DNA from: Lithospermum erythrorhizon
Taxonomy: Eukaryota > Streptophyta > Magnoliopsida > Boraginales > Boraginaceae
DNA length: 64,000 nucleotides
Assembly: GCA_019722365.1 (NCBI GenBank)
Contig: JADFUC010000954.1
Location: 2,976,001-3,040,000, forward strand
Direction of reading: 5' to 3'
The notes under the pieces were generated by a model, which saw only the letters and a list, made by a program, of their open reading frames with translations, ran no database searches and had not been told where the DNA came from. Shown here in pieces: positions 23,901 to 35,670 of this stretch. Within the stretch, counting starts at the first letter, position 1; every line of letters starts with the position of its first letter. A program made the translations under genes and the position numbers.

Positions 23901-25870
23901 AGCTTACATACATTTCTTATTTCTTGACATACCTAAGATCCGTGTTATGGTTCGCGGGCTAGAATTGGATCCTTTGTATTAGCGAGGCGAGGTGACCGTC
24001 ACGGCGATTCCGCAATGGTTCCACTTTCTTTACAAAGGTTAATGCCATAGATAAGATACACTTCAAAAAATTCCCAGTGAGGTTGCCAAGAGTTAGAAGG
24101 TCGGAGCGAGAGAGTGGAAGACCTAAGTGAGGAGCTTGCGAGGAGGAGATCTTTGCTATGGCGTAGTGCATTCCCGGAAGACCAATTCTGGCCAAGGAGA
24201 TAACACACCAAGCGAGAACCTTTCCCTGCAAGCTCGTTGTAAGGAGCTTAAGCGAGCTAAAAGGTGAATGAGTCCTATAGCTTACGAGCCGTTGGACCCA
24301 GGCAGAGAGGGAGGCTAAAAATAACCTTTCCTTGCGGTTTCCCCGCGTATCCTGAGCTCCTTGAGTGTCCTCTTTTGATTAACCCAACACCATACCGATA
24401 TTTGTATCACGACATTTCATTAATTAATAAGCGGCCATTACTCTTTTATGGTAGTCTGATACTTGTATTTGTCTCTATTAAGCCTCCTTTGTCCTGCATG
24501 GGAAATTGGTTTTTGTGACAATCTTTTATTTGTCATCTTTGAATAAATCTTAGAGATGGCGACTCTTAGTGGGATTGGCTAATACATATCTTTGGTGTGA
24601 ACTTGGTTGAGCCGCAGTGAGCCCAGCTCTACATATGGGTGAATAAGGTTGTTTTCTAAAGATTTGGGCCCACTTTTCGCGATTATAACCCGTATACATT
24701 TCTTGATGGGCTGGCGGATCCATATCTCTTTCGACTTCATGATGGTGACGTGGACGCTTCCTTTTCTTTGTAAATTCTCGAATCGATATGTTTGTTGACC
24801 GTTTGATCATTTCGTCGCTTTGTTAGGGGCGTCAATGACGCTTCCTCGATTTGCATGGTTTAGGCCACGGTAAAATGCCATAAGCGATCTTATTATCGAT
24901 ATTTGGTATATTTGTTCAAAATGGCCTTGTATCGCTCGTGAAAATCCTTGAGCGACTACGTGGCAGCCTGTGCAATCGGTAAAACTCTGCATGCTAGCTT
25001 TATTTGTAATGGATGTGTTATACTTATGATGAAGCATCCGATGTATTAGCGTGAATCGATTGAGTTCGGCGACAATTCCGTATACCCGATCGATGTAGCC
25101 TAGTTAGGCTGACCCAGAAAATGTCTTAGCATAAATATCCATATCGTTTCATTGTGATAGTCATTTTGGGCCAAAAATCATTTCAATTAACCTGCGGATC
25201 CACATACATTTATCACACATGTGAAATAAAGGTAAAATAGATACTGTTGATATAGGTATTGTATTTAATCAGGCAATAAATGGAATAACCGTTTTGGGAG
25301 TGCAACTCGCTCTTAGCAGTAAAGGAGGCTACCGTGCCATTAAACTTCATTCAATTCTCTTCGAGCCATGAGAAGCTCTTGTAATAAGTTGTATTAGCAT
25401 CTGTTGGGGGGAATGTTGGGTATGATAATAGCCCCTATAAGAAGGTATCCTTGTATCGCATGCAGGAATCATAGGTTAATTCTGACGGACTATAAATTGG
25501 AGTATACCGTTAGTATGATCACGATTCTCGTGCTCTATGTTCTTGTTTTGCACGAGTAGCCTCTTCATCAAGCCTATCTCGTTCTTCGCGAATGAGTCTA
25601 TCCTTTTCTAAAATGAGTTCAACCTACCTCTGAACTTCTCGTTCTCTAGCCAAGCGAACCCTCCGTTGTACTTCCTCATGAATATCTTCATTTTAGGTAT
25701 TCACTGTTGGGCTCATTGGGGGAACGCTGCTTTCAGCTATTTAGAGATGATTTAGGTGCATTCACATGAACTTGTTGCTTTCGATGGTTGAATTAGGATG
25801 TATTTTGATTTTGATTTCTAGAAACTTGATTAGCGTTCCCCACAGACGGTGCCATTTGTTCGCCAAATTT
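20906..25870 (-). mobile_element. Interior of a non-autonomous Gypsy-like retrotransposon
   Basis: Next to the right-hand LTR the minus strand carries TGGCACCGTCTGTGGGG (25836-25854), a primer-binding-site region typical of plant Gypsy elements. After it comes a gag-like coiled coil at about 25516-25690 (RRVRLAREREVQR, then LILEKDRLIREERDRLDEEA) with one in-frame stop. Further in, two overlapping minus frames (24807-25037 and 24550-24810) read like the middle of a plant gag, ending in a KKRKRPRHHHEVE-type basic stretch. I find no protease, reverse transcriptase, RNase H or integrase motif. Broken plus-strand frames occupy 21394-24260. It depends on another element for pol, and is now dead. 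Confidence 0.65.
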
Positions 25871-26330
25871 TGTTGAGGGTTGATAATATCGTGGTCCATG
25901 ATAGGTGCTTGGCGAATCAACTCTGGACTCGTCATGTTGTTGTTTTGGCGAGTTGGGGATCATTTCTTGATTAGAATAGGTCGCGGAACTCTTGAGTACA
26001 GGATTTCTTTGGATTCCTTTTATGGCTTTCCTTGTGAATGAGGAGTTTTAAGTGGGTTGTTTAGACTGAGAAGTGTGGTGTCTGACCAGCGAACTGATAA
26101 TGTTTAAATCGTGCTTGATTCAAATAGGGTAAATAGATGCAGAGAGAGGGAATGTCGAATTGCCGAATGGTGAAATAGTACGCGTATTTATAGGTATAAT
26201 CTTAAAGCGTATATTGGGGAACTTAGGATTTGGAGGCGAGTAGGTGTGGCATGTGTCCCGTAACAGCTGTAGATGGGATACAATAATACTGATCCAACAC
26301 GCAAATAGGCTGGACAACCCACATCGCATT
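25871..26330 (-). mobile_element. 5' LTR of the Gypsy-like element
   Basis: This is the partner of the LTR at 20464. It begins TGTTGAGGG in plus orientation, so it ends in CA on the minus strand, directly before the primer-binding-site region. A TATAAATA box lies on the minus strand at 26185-26192. The outer border is approximate, since the two copies become hard to align beyond 26290. Confidence 0.7.
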
Positions 26331-26519
26331 TTTTACCCATATCACCATGTTAACTAATATAATAGGCTATAAGCTAAAGATATGAATCAGAAAATAAAGA
26401 AAATATAACAAAAACGAGTTGTATGTGGAAGGAAGAGATACACACCACTGAATGACGGCAAGTCGGCAAGGAATGAGGACATTTGTTGCGGAAATTATTA
26501 GTCTAACCGAGAATTCAAA

Positions 26520-26664
26520 TATTGATAGAGGGGTGGGGATGGGGATGGGGATGGGGATGGGAATGGGAATAAAGTTAAAGATGATGTATTTTTTTTAATT
26601 GAATTAATTAAAATTGATTATTTAAAAAATGATTCGTAAGAAGTGTAATATATATAATTTTTTC
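26520..26664. repeat. Inverted repeat, right arm, with (GGGGAT)n
   Basis: Reverse-oriented partner of 20005-20140. It contains a short GGGGAT hexanucleotide array (about 26533-26570) that the left arm lacks, so the array expanded after the two copies separated. Confidence 0.65.
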
Positions 26665-27837
26665 TATTTTGCTTTTAAGTTTCACCATTAAAATAAAGTT
26701 AAATTCTTAAAAGATTTTTAAAAGTTTAGATTAATAAAAATTACGCTCGTGTCACATTTAGAAAGGTTAAAGGTTAGTCACACTGTTAAAATATTTTATG
26801 GTCGAGATGTTTATATGAAATTTAACAATTAGCCTCCTCATTTCAATTTTATATGAGAAATTTAACAATTAGCCTCCTCATTTCAATTACATCGAAGCAT
26901 GATTGAAAAGTGAGAGATAAGCCTACAAATTAAATTCGTCCATTACTTACATGGCAGAGCGACCTTTATTACTAAGCTCACTAGTCTAGACCTCATTACC
27001 GATATAATATTGCTATAACAAAAACCAATGGTCACTATACAAAATTCTGAATGGGAAGACAGTCCTTTGTAGATTAGCAAGTATAAATAAGAATGGCAAG
27101 ACTAGGAACTCCTACAAATAACAGAAGTGTTTTAACTAAGACATGTTTTAATAAACATTACAATTCGTAATCAATCATAGTATTTTTTGCTTATGTGTTA
27201 TATCGGATGGTGGTACTGATGGAGATGGTCATAAACTCATAATTTACAAAGAGAGATATATTCGGGCCGGCTTAGAGCAAGTACAAGATGTGCACTTGAA
27301 CAGGGCCACACTTTGCTAGGGGCCCCACCCATGAAATCTTTGAGTGTAATAGCAGTATTCATATCAATAACTAACATCAAATGCCTTTAGCAAAATTGGT
27401 AAAATATGAGACTCTTTTGTTTGTTTATCTAAGTTCCATTCCCATCTCAAACATAATTTTCTTTTTTATGTTAGCAGTCATTGATTTTGCATATCAACTA
27501 TGTCCTATTATACAATAAGTAAGAACTAGAGCTCTATAGCAATTTCAATATCCATTTCTTGATATATATCTTAAATGTGTAATATAAAATGTCTTTTAAA
27601 TGTATTATAATTAACCTTTTGTTTTTATTTGAAAATATTTTTATAAGTAGTTTTAATTTTTATTTTTAGATTTTTGATTTTTGAAGTCTCATACTTAAGA
27701 TTATAATACAAAAGATTCAAATCTGAATAAGTGCACAATTTGAATATAATATTATAAAAGTATTTTAAACCACATTATAGGAATATTTACAACTGCTATC
27801 TAGTATTTGGAATATTATAATCATAAAGAACTTTGTG
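26665..27837. other. Intergenic, nothing recognised
   Basis: The phrase TTTAACAATTAGCCTCCTCA is duplicated at 26821 and 26861 (40-bp tandem period). Otherwise AT-rich, with no gene or classified element. Confidence 0.5.
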
Positions 27838-27979
27838 TAGTAATGTCGTAAGGTTGATTCCATTCTGTGCGGCTTTTTAGTCGGGCATGTGGAGGCATGC
27901 AGGCGTGTTTGCGGTGTCTGATACTTAGTCAGCCGTCTGTATTTCGGCAAGTAGCGATTGCGGGTCCCCCATTACAAAA
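27838..27979 (+). mobile_element. SINE-like element, 3' portion
   Basis: The end GTATTTCGGCAAGTAGCG, then GGGTCCCCCATTACAAAA, matches the 3' end of the SINE-like copy at 9507-9714. A B-box variant (GGTTGATTCC) lies near 27852. This is a diverged second copy of the same family. Confidence 0.5.
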
Positions 27980-28396
27980 GGAATATTGAAATAATAAAAT
28001 ACAACAATTCAATTTTAAATTATTTTTTTATTAGTTAAATATGAATATGATATTATAAAAGTACTTCAAACCACATTATTTGAATAATTCTTAATCAAGT
28101 TTCCTGCTATTATTCTTCACGGTTTTTTATTCAATCATATTTTAATATTTCAAAATCTTATTTTATTGAAGTATATTACAATATATTATTGCAAGATTTG
28201 CAAGGAAGACGAAATTATAGAATGGACCTCACTTTGTATCTATGAACAGGGCTCTCGTTATTTATTCACATATTGCAAGAATTTTATGCTAGTTTAATTT
28301 CATAGGTGTATGGGAGATTTTTACCTCAAGAGCACCTACAATCCTATTAACAAAAGAAACTGGAAGTCACAAAAAAAAAAGAGTGAAACCAAAAGG
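27980..28396. other. Downstream flank of the DUF547 gene
   Basis: AT-rich sequence expected to hold the 3' untranslated region of the minus-strand gene that ends at 28397. No other feature seen. Confidence 0.5.
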
Positions 28397-31300
28397 TTAG
28401 GCATGTATAAGGTATCTAAAATTGAACTCATAAGGCATAATTTTAAGGACTTGTGTTAAAGGTTTATCCTTCTTCCTCTCAAGGCATTCAATTGCTTCTT
28501 TTCCAAGTTCACAGGGTAGTTGAAGGAATATCCAATCAAGCAACGACTCTAAATCCTTTGCAAAGTCAAGTAAATACCACTCCAAAAGCTTCGGTATCGC
28601 AACCACTTTATTCTTGGTTGATATGCCAATCGCTGCCTGGAGGTACTCTTTTTTCGCTGCTTCAAGCTCATCTTCGATTTTCGAGGCACTATACACTTTC
28701 ACCTTCATTTTGCAAATAACCGCAATTTCAATAACAAAATATTAATACACTTCTCTGGTAGTACTATTCTACTTTTATCCCTCGTAGTAACCTCTGCCCA
28801 CCCCACTTAGTTGGATAATACTTAGATTGGTTTGATAATACCTTTCTGCCCGGGGGGCGAAGTAAGAACCGAAATTACCACATGGGAACTCAATGTCATT
28901 GGATTATTTGTTGAGTCCCAAAAATATAAATTAATAAAAGGGCGATTTTGTTAGTACACCAGCTGGAACAATGTTGGTTCCATTGGTACCACTATCTCAT
29001 GTCCACATCAACTCAAACACCACTAATGCTAAATGAAAGTGTGGGGACATAGAAAAGCAAAGGGTTGTTATTAACATTATTGGTTCTGAGTCATGATTTC
29101 TCCTCTCAAGATATGATACAAGTCACTTGAAAAGGATGTTTGAAGAAGAATGGTGTTTGATGAGATATTATATTACTTACAGCAGGTGAGGACCAGCTTC
29201 CACTAGAGAGTGCAAATGTTACCAATGGTTCTGATAACTCCAAGCCAAATATGTTGCGTGTAGTCATCACATCATTTTTAATGCCCTTTCCAATAGTCTG
29301 CGACAACACGTTCTGTTATATTACGTCTCAAAGTTACCACTTTGTGAAAAATAGAGAATGGCTTTCAGTTGATAATTCATACGTATTTTGAATGGTAAGG
29401 AAGCCGCAAAATGAAATGTTCTATCGTTATTGGATTAAGCCAGTGCCCTCCAACATTAATTGTTGCCTGCAATTCGATGAACAACTTTATCAAGATAATG
29501 CAGTCTCGTATATAAGAGAAAGCGAAAGTCCATCTCAAGTAATGTACATAAGAGAAAGCCATTAATGCAGTATACCTTTTGCATAAGCTCCATAATCATT
29601 TCTGGACTCCCGGGTATTCCATAATCTAGGAATGCCTGAAATCACAGAACAAAGTATTAGTGGTTCCTTTCTTCATTTTTACAATTGATGCATTGAAGAA
29701 ATCAAACTTCATTAGACCTATTTTTAAATCAAAATCTTTCTTACATTCATCATGCATGAATTGTAAATGTTGATCCAGAAGGCTAGCTTTTCTTGGTGGC
29801 TGAGCCCAACTAAGTCAACATGTGCAAGTTTATCAAATAGAAGTCTGAAAAATGAAGAAAGATAATAACTGAGGTAAGATATGTAATAAAAGAAAATGGA
29901 AATGCAAAATAGAACATTGCGACTGCGGTTAGGTTCTTACTCACTTTAATCTGTGAACCAGGAATACAGACAAAATGGTTCGGTTTGGGTTCATGGAATT
30001 GGCCTCAATGACTATTAAATCTCTATAGGGACCAATATCTCTTCTTTCAAATTCGGAACAGATACCATAGGGATCCCTAAAGCTTTTCCCTGATAGCGAT
30101 GATGTAGTATCTGTCATGTGCATACTTGTTCTTAAGAATATATTCAATAAACACTTCATAATACTCTCTGAAACTTTGTTTGGATTGTAATCCCTGGCCG
30201 ACTTCAGACCTTGAACATTAGAATTCTTCCCTCTTACATTTCCATGATTCCCTATTCTGTTTTCTACCTGTAACATGAAACGTCCTCATTGTGTGATTGT
30301 GTCACATAATAGAGAAGAAATAAACCTACCAGCAAAAAATAACGGCAGTTGGTTATCACCTGTAATCTCCGAGGATCTGAATGATTATCTGATGCTTTAC
30401 ATTGCCTGGGAGGTCTCTTAATAGAGGTTTTCTTGGACTGTATCTTCAAATTTGGGGATTTACGATCATGCTTTTCGTAAGTTGAGCATGATTTGCTTTC
30501 TTTTCCTCGTCTGTCATCTGAGACAGAATTGAGCAGTATAAGCTTTTGAAAGGCTAACTACATATGTACATTTTCATTATCAGAAGTATTTCAAATTTTA
30601 AATAGTCAACCAATTGAATTTATTCTTAGATGTTTTACCAGAGGGGGACGAGGAATGACTTCCAGTGGACGTTGCTGAATCGACTGCTGTTTGAAGTGAC
30701 AACTTAGATTGATTGGGTTTGGGATCTTTAGCTTGACATAAATCATATGAATCAGATAAATTGTCAATGCTCCTTTTGGAGGATGAAATGTGGACAGCTT
30801 CCTGGTACAATCCCTGTCTGCAATTTACAACTTGTTCTTCTAACCGGACAACTTCCTCTTCCAACACGGCCACTTCAGCGAGAAGCTCCATTGTCTGAGA
30901 ATAACAACATTCTGTAATTGATCTCTTTAATCATAGATCGATCATATCTTAATTTTCCAACTATTCGAGGAATCAGCTTTGCTTCTATAATTCTCAAGCT
31001 AATTTGAACTTAATGACACAATTCAGATTGTCTATTAGCTCTGTCATAATGCTTCTCATCACAAAGACGAACAATGCGAGATATGTATAGAAACAAATAT
31101 CAAGGGAAAAATACTTACATCGGGTGGAAGATACGAGGGAATGCGAGGGAGAGCGCCTAAAGGCCTGTTGAATGCCCTTTCCAAAGCTCTGTGGACATTT
31201 TCCTCATGCCGCAGTTTTTGCTTGAGCTTATCAACCTACATAATATATCCATCAACACAAATTTCTCTGAATACATTAAAAACTGACACAAAACGAATAA

Positions 31301-31881
31301 TGAGATGTTACATCTTCCAGCAATGCCATCTTCCTCGCTCTGATTGAGCCCCGTTGGATCATGGTTGCTTTGCCTGAATCCATTATTCTGCTACTATTCA
31401 TCCCTTTTTCCTTAAAAAATCAAGAATGATAAGAGAATCCCAAAATTAACTTCCACAAGAAAAATAACTAGTACTTCAATTTAAAAGCTAATTTCCCAAA
31501 CATGTGTATATAAGAAAAGACAAAGAATAGGAATCAGACTCATTGAGGATAAAAAGCATAAGGAACAAGTTTCCAAATACTCGTATCTATTTTCATATCA
31601 GCATAAGAAACTAAAGGAAAAATAAAAATTATAAGTAGTAATAGCATAACAGTCCCCCTTAAATTGCATCAATCCATGATCATAAAAATTGCAACTTTAA
31701 CAAGAAATTTAATTTTTGCATTCTGCAATTGAGATTGAATCCAAGATTTCAGAAGAAATATTTTAACTGAATCTTTGAATAGCCTCATCATTCAAATCCA
31801 CAAATCAATAAACTTCCTTACTTTATCATTTTTCATTTGAGCTTTAACAGTCTGCAAAGCCTTGTTGACATTAGTGTTCAT
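28397..31881 (-). CDS. MIP1 leucine-zipper / DUF547 protein, 11 exons
   Basis: Inferred exons: 31881-31822, 31410-31312, 31235-31119, 30894-30639, 30517-30360, 30267-29945, 29844-29745, 29635-29576, 29466-29383, 29312-29181 and 28702-28397. All introns are GT-AG and all phases agree, giving 564 residues. The start [10 protein letters not shown] matches the usual N-terminus of this family. Residues about 46-125 form the MIP1-type zipper ([20 protein letters not shown], later [19 protein letters not shown]). KKTSIKRPP follows near 204-212. DUF547 spans about 330-510, with [15 protein letters not shown] (357-371), NVGGHWLNP and [20 protein letters not shown]. The C-terminal FRYLIHA is also typical. 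Antirrhinum MIP1, which gave the zipper its name, binds MADS-box factors; the DUF547 reaction is unknown. The last acceptor (28703) has a poor pyrimidine tract. Exon borders are my inference. Confidence 0.9.
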
Positions 31882-32909
31882 CGTTCTTGAATTCCAGATA
31901 TTCAATAAACGAACCCACCCTGCTTGGAAAAGAAAACAACCCTTTAACAACTTCAGAATAAATCCCAGATAATACAATCATATCATGCACTTAAAAATAA
32001 CCACTAGAGCTAGGCCAATGACGATCTTAGTTGTAATAATGAGTTCCGGTTAGAATCCTTGCAATAATAAGTATCGAATTATTTAAAAAAATATATAGCA
32101 TGCACTTAGAGCAGAAAAAACAGATTTTCAAAATTGTACATAAATGAGAACATTGAAGAAGATTGATGAAATGGAATAATGGAATCATTCAATCATACTT
32201 TTTATTCAGTTGAAAGAATTCATTGAAGCATCAACTAGAGGATTCTTGATATTTCACAAAGCGGGAAAAAATGTTTGATCAGTTGAAATAATTATGGTGC
32301 ACTGTTGCAACTGAAACAAAGCACCCCCACATGGCCAAAAACCAATTGCCTTATTAGGACAAAAGCTATAAAAAAGACAATTAAAAATAGTTGCTTTTCT
32401 TAAGGTTTCAGTCTCAATCTTGTCTTGGTTTGCTTGTTTCTTGATCTGTGTGCAAGTTTTAGATATATGTTGCTTGTATCAAAGAATATCAGCACACTAT
32501 TATGTAATCCCCAGAAAGTTTTCAGCTCCTACTGTATATATCATAATATCATGCATAAAGTCAGATTAATACAAGTGGAGTAAGTAGGAGACATGGCAAG
32601 AGCTCATAAAATTTGAAAAATAAATTTTATTATTGAAAAATACAAAATAAAATTTTATAATTCGTTTATTCGAAAATTAAGTTGTTTGTCTTGGTGAATT
32701 AATATATTTTTATTTACTTTATCAGTAATCGCCGTTTTTTATTTGACGTTTCGCATTATTATCGAGGTGTAACTTTGACTCTCGATTATTCGTAAACTAT
32801 ATGTCCAAAAATTATAAAAAAAAAATAATATTATGAAACTATTTTCAAATATGAATCTAATGATATAAATTTTATACTCCGTATTTATTAAAATAATGAG
32901 TAATTAGTA
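31882..32909. other. Upstream flank of the DUF547 gene
   Basis: Presumed 5' untranslated region and promoter. The coding frame stays open upstream to an ATG at 31977, but the conserved family start is at 31881. Nothing else could be classified. Confidence 0.5.
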
Positions 32910-33100
32910 CTCCCTCCGTTTCATAATAGATAATTGTTTAGATGAAAAATGTTTTATTAAGGTATTGTGAAAAGTTGTATTGATATTGTGAAAAGTTATA
33001 TTGGAATTGTAAAAATATATATTGAAATTATAAATAATCAACTATTATGAAAAATTAAATTTTTACATCTGATACGTATTATATTTTAAAGCGGATGGAG
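32910..33100. mobile_element. Stowaway MITE
   Basis: It begins CTCCCTCCGTTTCATAATAG after TA, the canonical Stowaway terminus, and ends AAAGCGGATGGAG. The right target duplication has decayed from TA to AA. Inside, ATTGTGAAAAGTTRTATT repeats two to three times. Confidence 0.85.
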
Positions 33101-33291
33101 AAAATGCTTCGATGCTCACAGCGTCGAAATAAAAAAAATGGAAGTAGTATTCCATATTAATTTTATCGCCCTTCTTTCCAATAGAAATTTTTGGTTCCAA
33201 AACTGATTTATGCTATGATCTTTACCATAAATTAATTATGTTTGGATGTAGTAGAGATTAGTCAATTTGTGTTATTAAATAGGGGTACGGA

Positions 33292-34201
33292 CATATATGT
33301 AGGGCTTGGGTTGGACTCGGATAAAAATCCGATTTAAATTCAGTCCAGTCGTCGGCCGGTTCGGATAAGCAGGAGTGGGGCCCAGGACGTTTAAATATTT
33401 CGCATCTGCTTGGGCCAGGATCAGGTTATCGGTCACAGGCGGCCGGATTTTAACCGGTCCGGTCGGAGTTCATTATTATTATTATTTTAAATAAAATTAT
33501 ATCTTAGTCAGTCGGCCAATCAGCCGCAAAGCGAATTCTTACTTGCGGTATTGCACAGAAAAAAAACCTAGCCGTTTCTCCCCCCCCCCAAACCATTCTT
33601 CGGCGCTTAGCGGCTTATGCGTGTGAATCGGGATCTTTAAAACTTTAGGCCCATAGAGTCGCTTGGCTGAGACCTTTCTTGTCAAGAGAGGCATTTCCGT
33701 TGTCGATATCAAAATTCCAATGCTTAGGTTCTATAAATACGCTTTGATTTTTAGTTCTTACGATGACGGATTTAAAGTAGCCATACTTGACAAATATATT
33801 AATTAGATGTTATAGATTACGGATCGTGGCAGTGATTATATGGAATCCTTGGTTCGTTTTATGTATATAATTGTATCTGTGATTAAGTTCACGATGTTAA
33901 ACTTTGGATCTGATGTCCCTCTATTATGTCGATTTGAATGGGTTATTATCTGAAACAACTACTGTAAATACTACGGGTTGTCGTGTTACATTGTCGATCG
34001 GTAAATAAAAATAAAGCTGGCCCAATAAAAAAATGTCGTGATAAAAGCGGGCCCAAAATCAATATAATAAATCCGGTCAGCGGAAATCGGTCCGACCCGA
34101 GATTTCGGGGATAACGGACGGATTTTTCCCACAAAAATATCCGAAATCCGGTTTGGTTGCGCCCTAAAATCCGGTAAATCGGTCGGTCGCTTACATATAT
34201 G
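33292..34201. mobile_element. hAT-type non-autonomous element with 8-bp TSD
   Basis: CATATATG at 33292-33299 and 34194-34201 flanks an 894-bp element that begins TAGGGCTTGGGTTGGACTCG and ends CGGTCGGTCGCTTA. An 8-bp duplication and TAGGG-like termini fit hAT. Both ends are rich in CCGG and GGTCGG motifs that can pair with each other; the centre is AT-rich and non-coding. The target site, GGACATATATGTCC, is itself palindromic. Confidence 0.75.
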
Positions 34202-34270
34202 TCCTTGTATGTCTCCGATAATTGGGGTTAAGCGAAGCCGGCTAAATTTTGCCCTAACCATGTAGGATTG

Positions 34271-34276
<6 letters not shown>

Positions 34277-34313
<37 letters not shown>
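34277..34313. repeat. (TA)n microsatellite
   Basis: About 18 TA dinucleotides in uninterrupted series, 75 bp right of the hAT-type element. Confidence 0.95.
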
Positions 34314-34315
<2 letters not shown>

Positions 34316-35128
34316 TAGTAAGGAGACGTCTGCGATGAGCGAGAATATAATCGATTTTTTCAAATATTTGATTTATATTTTATGTGTAAAAATTGTTTAA
34401 TTAGAATCATTCTAAAAATCATTCTAACATGTTATACATAATGATAGTATTAAGAAATAATTTGATATTCGACTTGTATGTTTACATTTATGATTTTGTT
34501 CTGCAATAAAGTTGAAGAGAATGAAAGAAAATTTTCACGACATAGCTATGTCAAATAGTTTGGGATATTCGATTATTGCTTGAATTTAGGTACATGGGTA
34601 GTGAAATAATTTATTGGGAATCGTAATACTCGTATATGAGCTTTATCGTTATTTGTTAAGCTGAAAGTAAAAATTATTAGTAGTTAACATCTATTATTTA
34701 TTATTCAAATGGATAATTAATAATAATAATAATAATTACTACTTAAGCGTATAAAGATATCTTTGCAATTAATTTGTCATTTGCGAGTGTCTTAAAAATA
34801 ATAGGCAAATGTGACATTCGTAATCATATCCACGAATGGGACATTTATATAGAAACCGGAAGAAAAGATATATATCAAGCTATATCGAATTAAGATTATC
34901 GTAGAGATACCACGTATTACTTTAACAATTTGATGTCCTACGACTAAATATATTGATAAATTGATCATCGATATCGTATCATCCAAGTTATTTGCTTTTA
35001 ATAATACATTAAATTGATATAATTTAAATTTTTTGTGGATAATCGATATATAAAATTCATATATGTAGAGAATTAAATAATAATAATTATACACAAAACA
35101 TATAATTATTTAACTAATACATATTCTG

Positions 35129-35172
<44 letters not shown>

Positions 35173-35670
35173 TTTACACAAAGCATATGATTATTTAAAT
35201 AACACCCTATTATAATAATAATAAAAATAGGTTTGCATAAAAAATATTATTGTTAATAGTAGTTAATTCCGATTAGAACTCGTAGGTTATCGATTAAGAG
35301 GAGTGGAATTATTAATTAAAAAGATAATATTTTACTAACTTTTAGATTTTTTAGAGAATAGTAATTTAGTAATTAATAGTGTAGAAAAGGGAAGAAACAC
35401 AATCATTATTCACACTTTTATATATATATATTAGTGATATATATATATATGGGCTCACTTTTATTTTTTTGCCTCCTAAGCCTTGATATCTTTTCGCGTT
35501 GTCGCAGCTGAAATATTATCGCATTTCAGGACTTCTTTCATAAGTTATCCCTTGTTTTCAATGTGCCTGAGTCAGTTTTTTGGCTAAAATTGACAAAATA
35601 TTTTTAATAGAGGATAAATTTGAGAAATTGTATCTACATTAGATATTAGAGGTCTTTTAAAAATTAGATT
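34314..35670. other. Intergenic with (AAT)n microsatellite
   Basis: An (ATA/AAT)n tract lies at about 35128-35172, with shorter ones at 34720 and 35210. A 100-codon minus frame at 34792-35094 is nearly all I, Y, N and L from AT-rich DNA and is not called. Confidence 0.6.

Noticed and set aside
34792..35094. 100-codon minus-strand frame
   Set aside because: Composition is dominated by Ile, Tyr, Asn and Leu as expected from AT-rich DNA; no motif seen.
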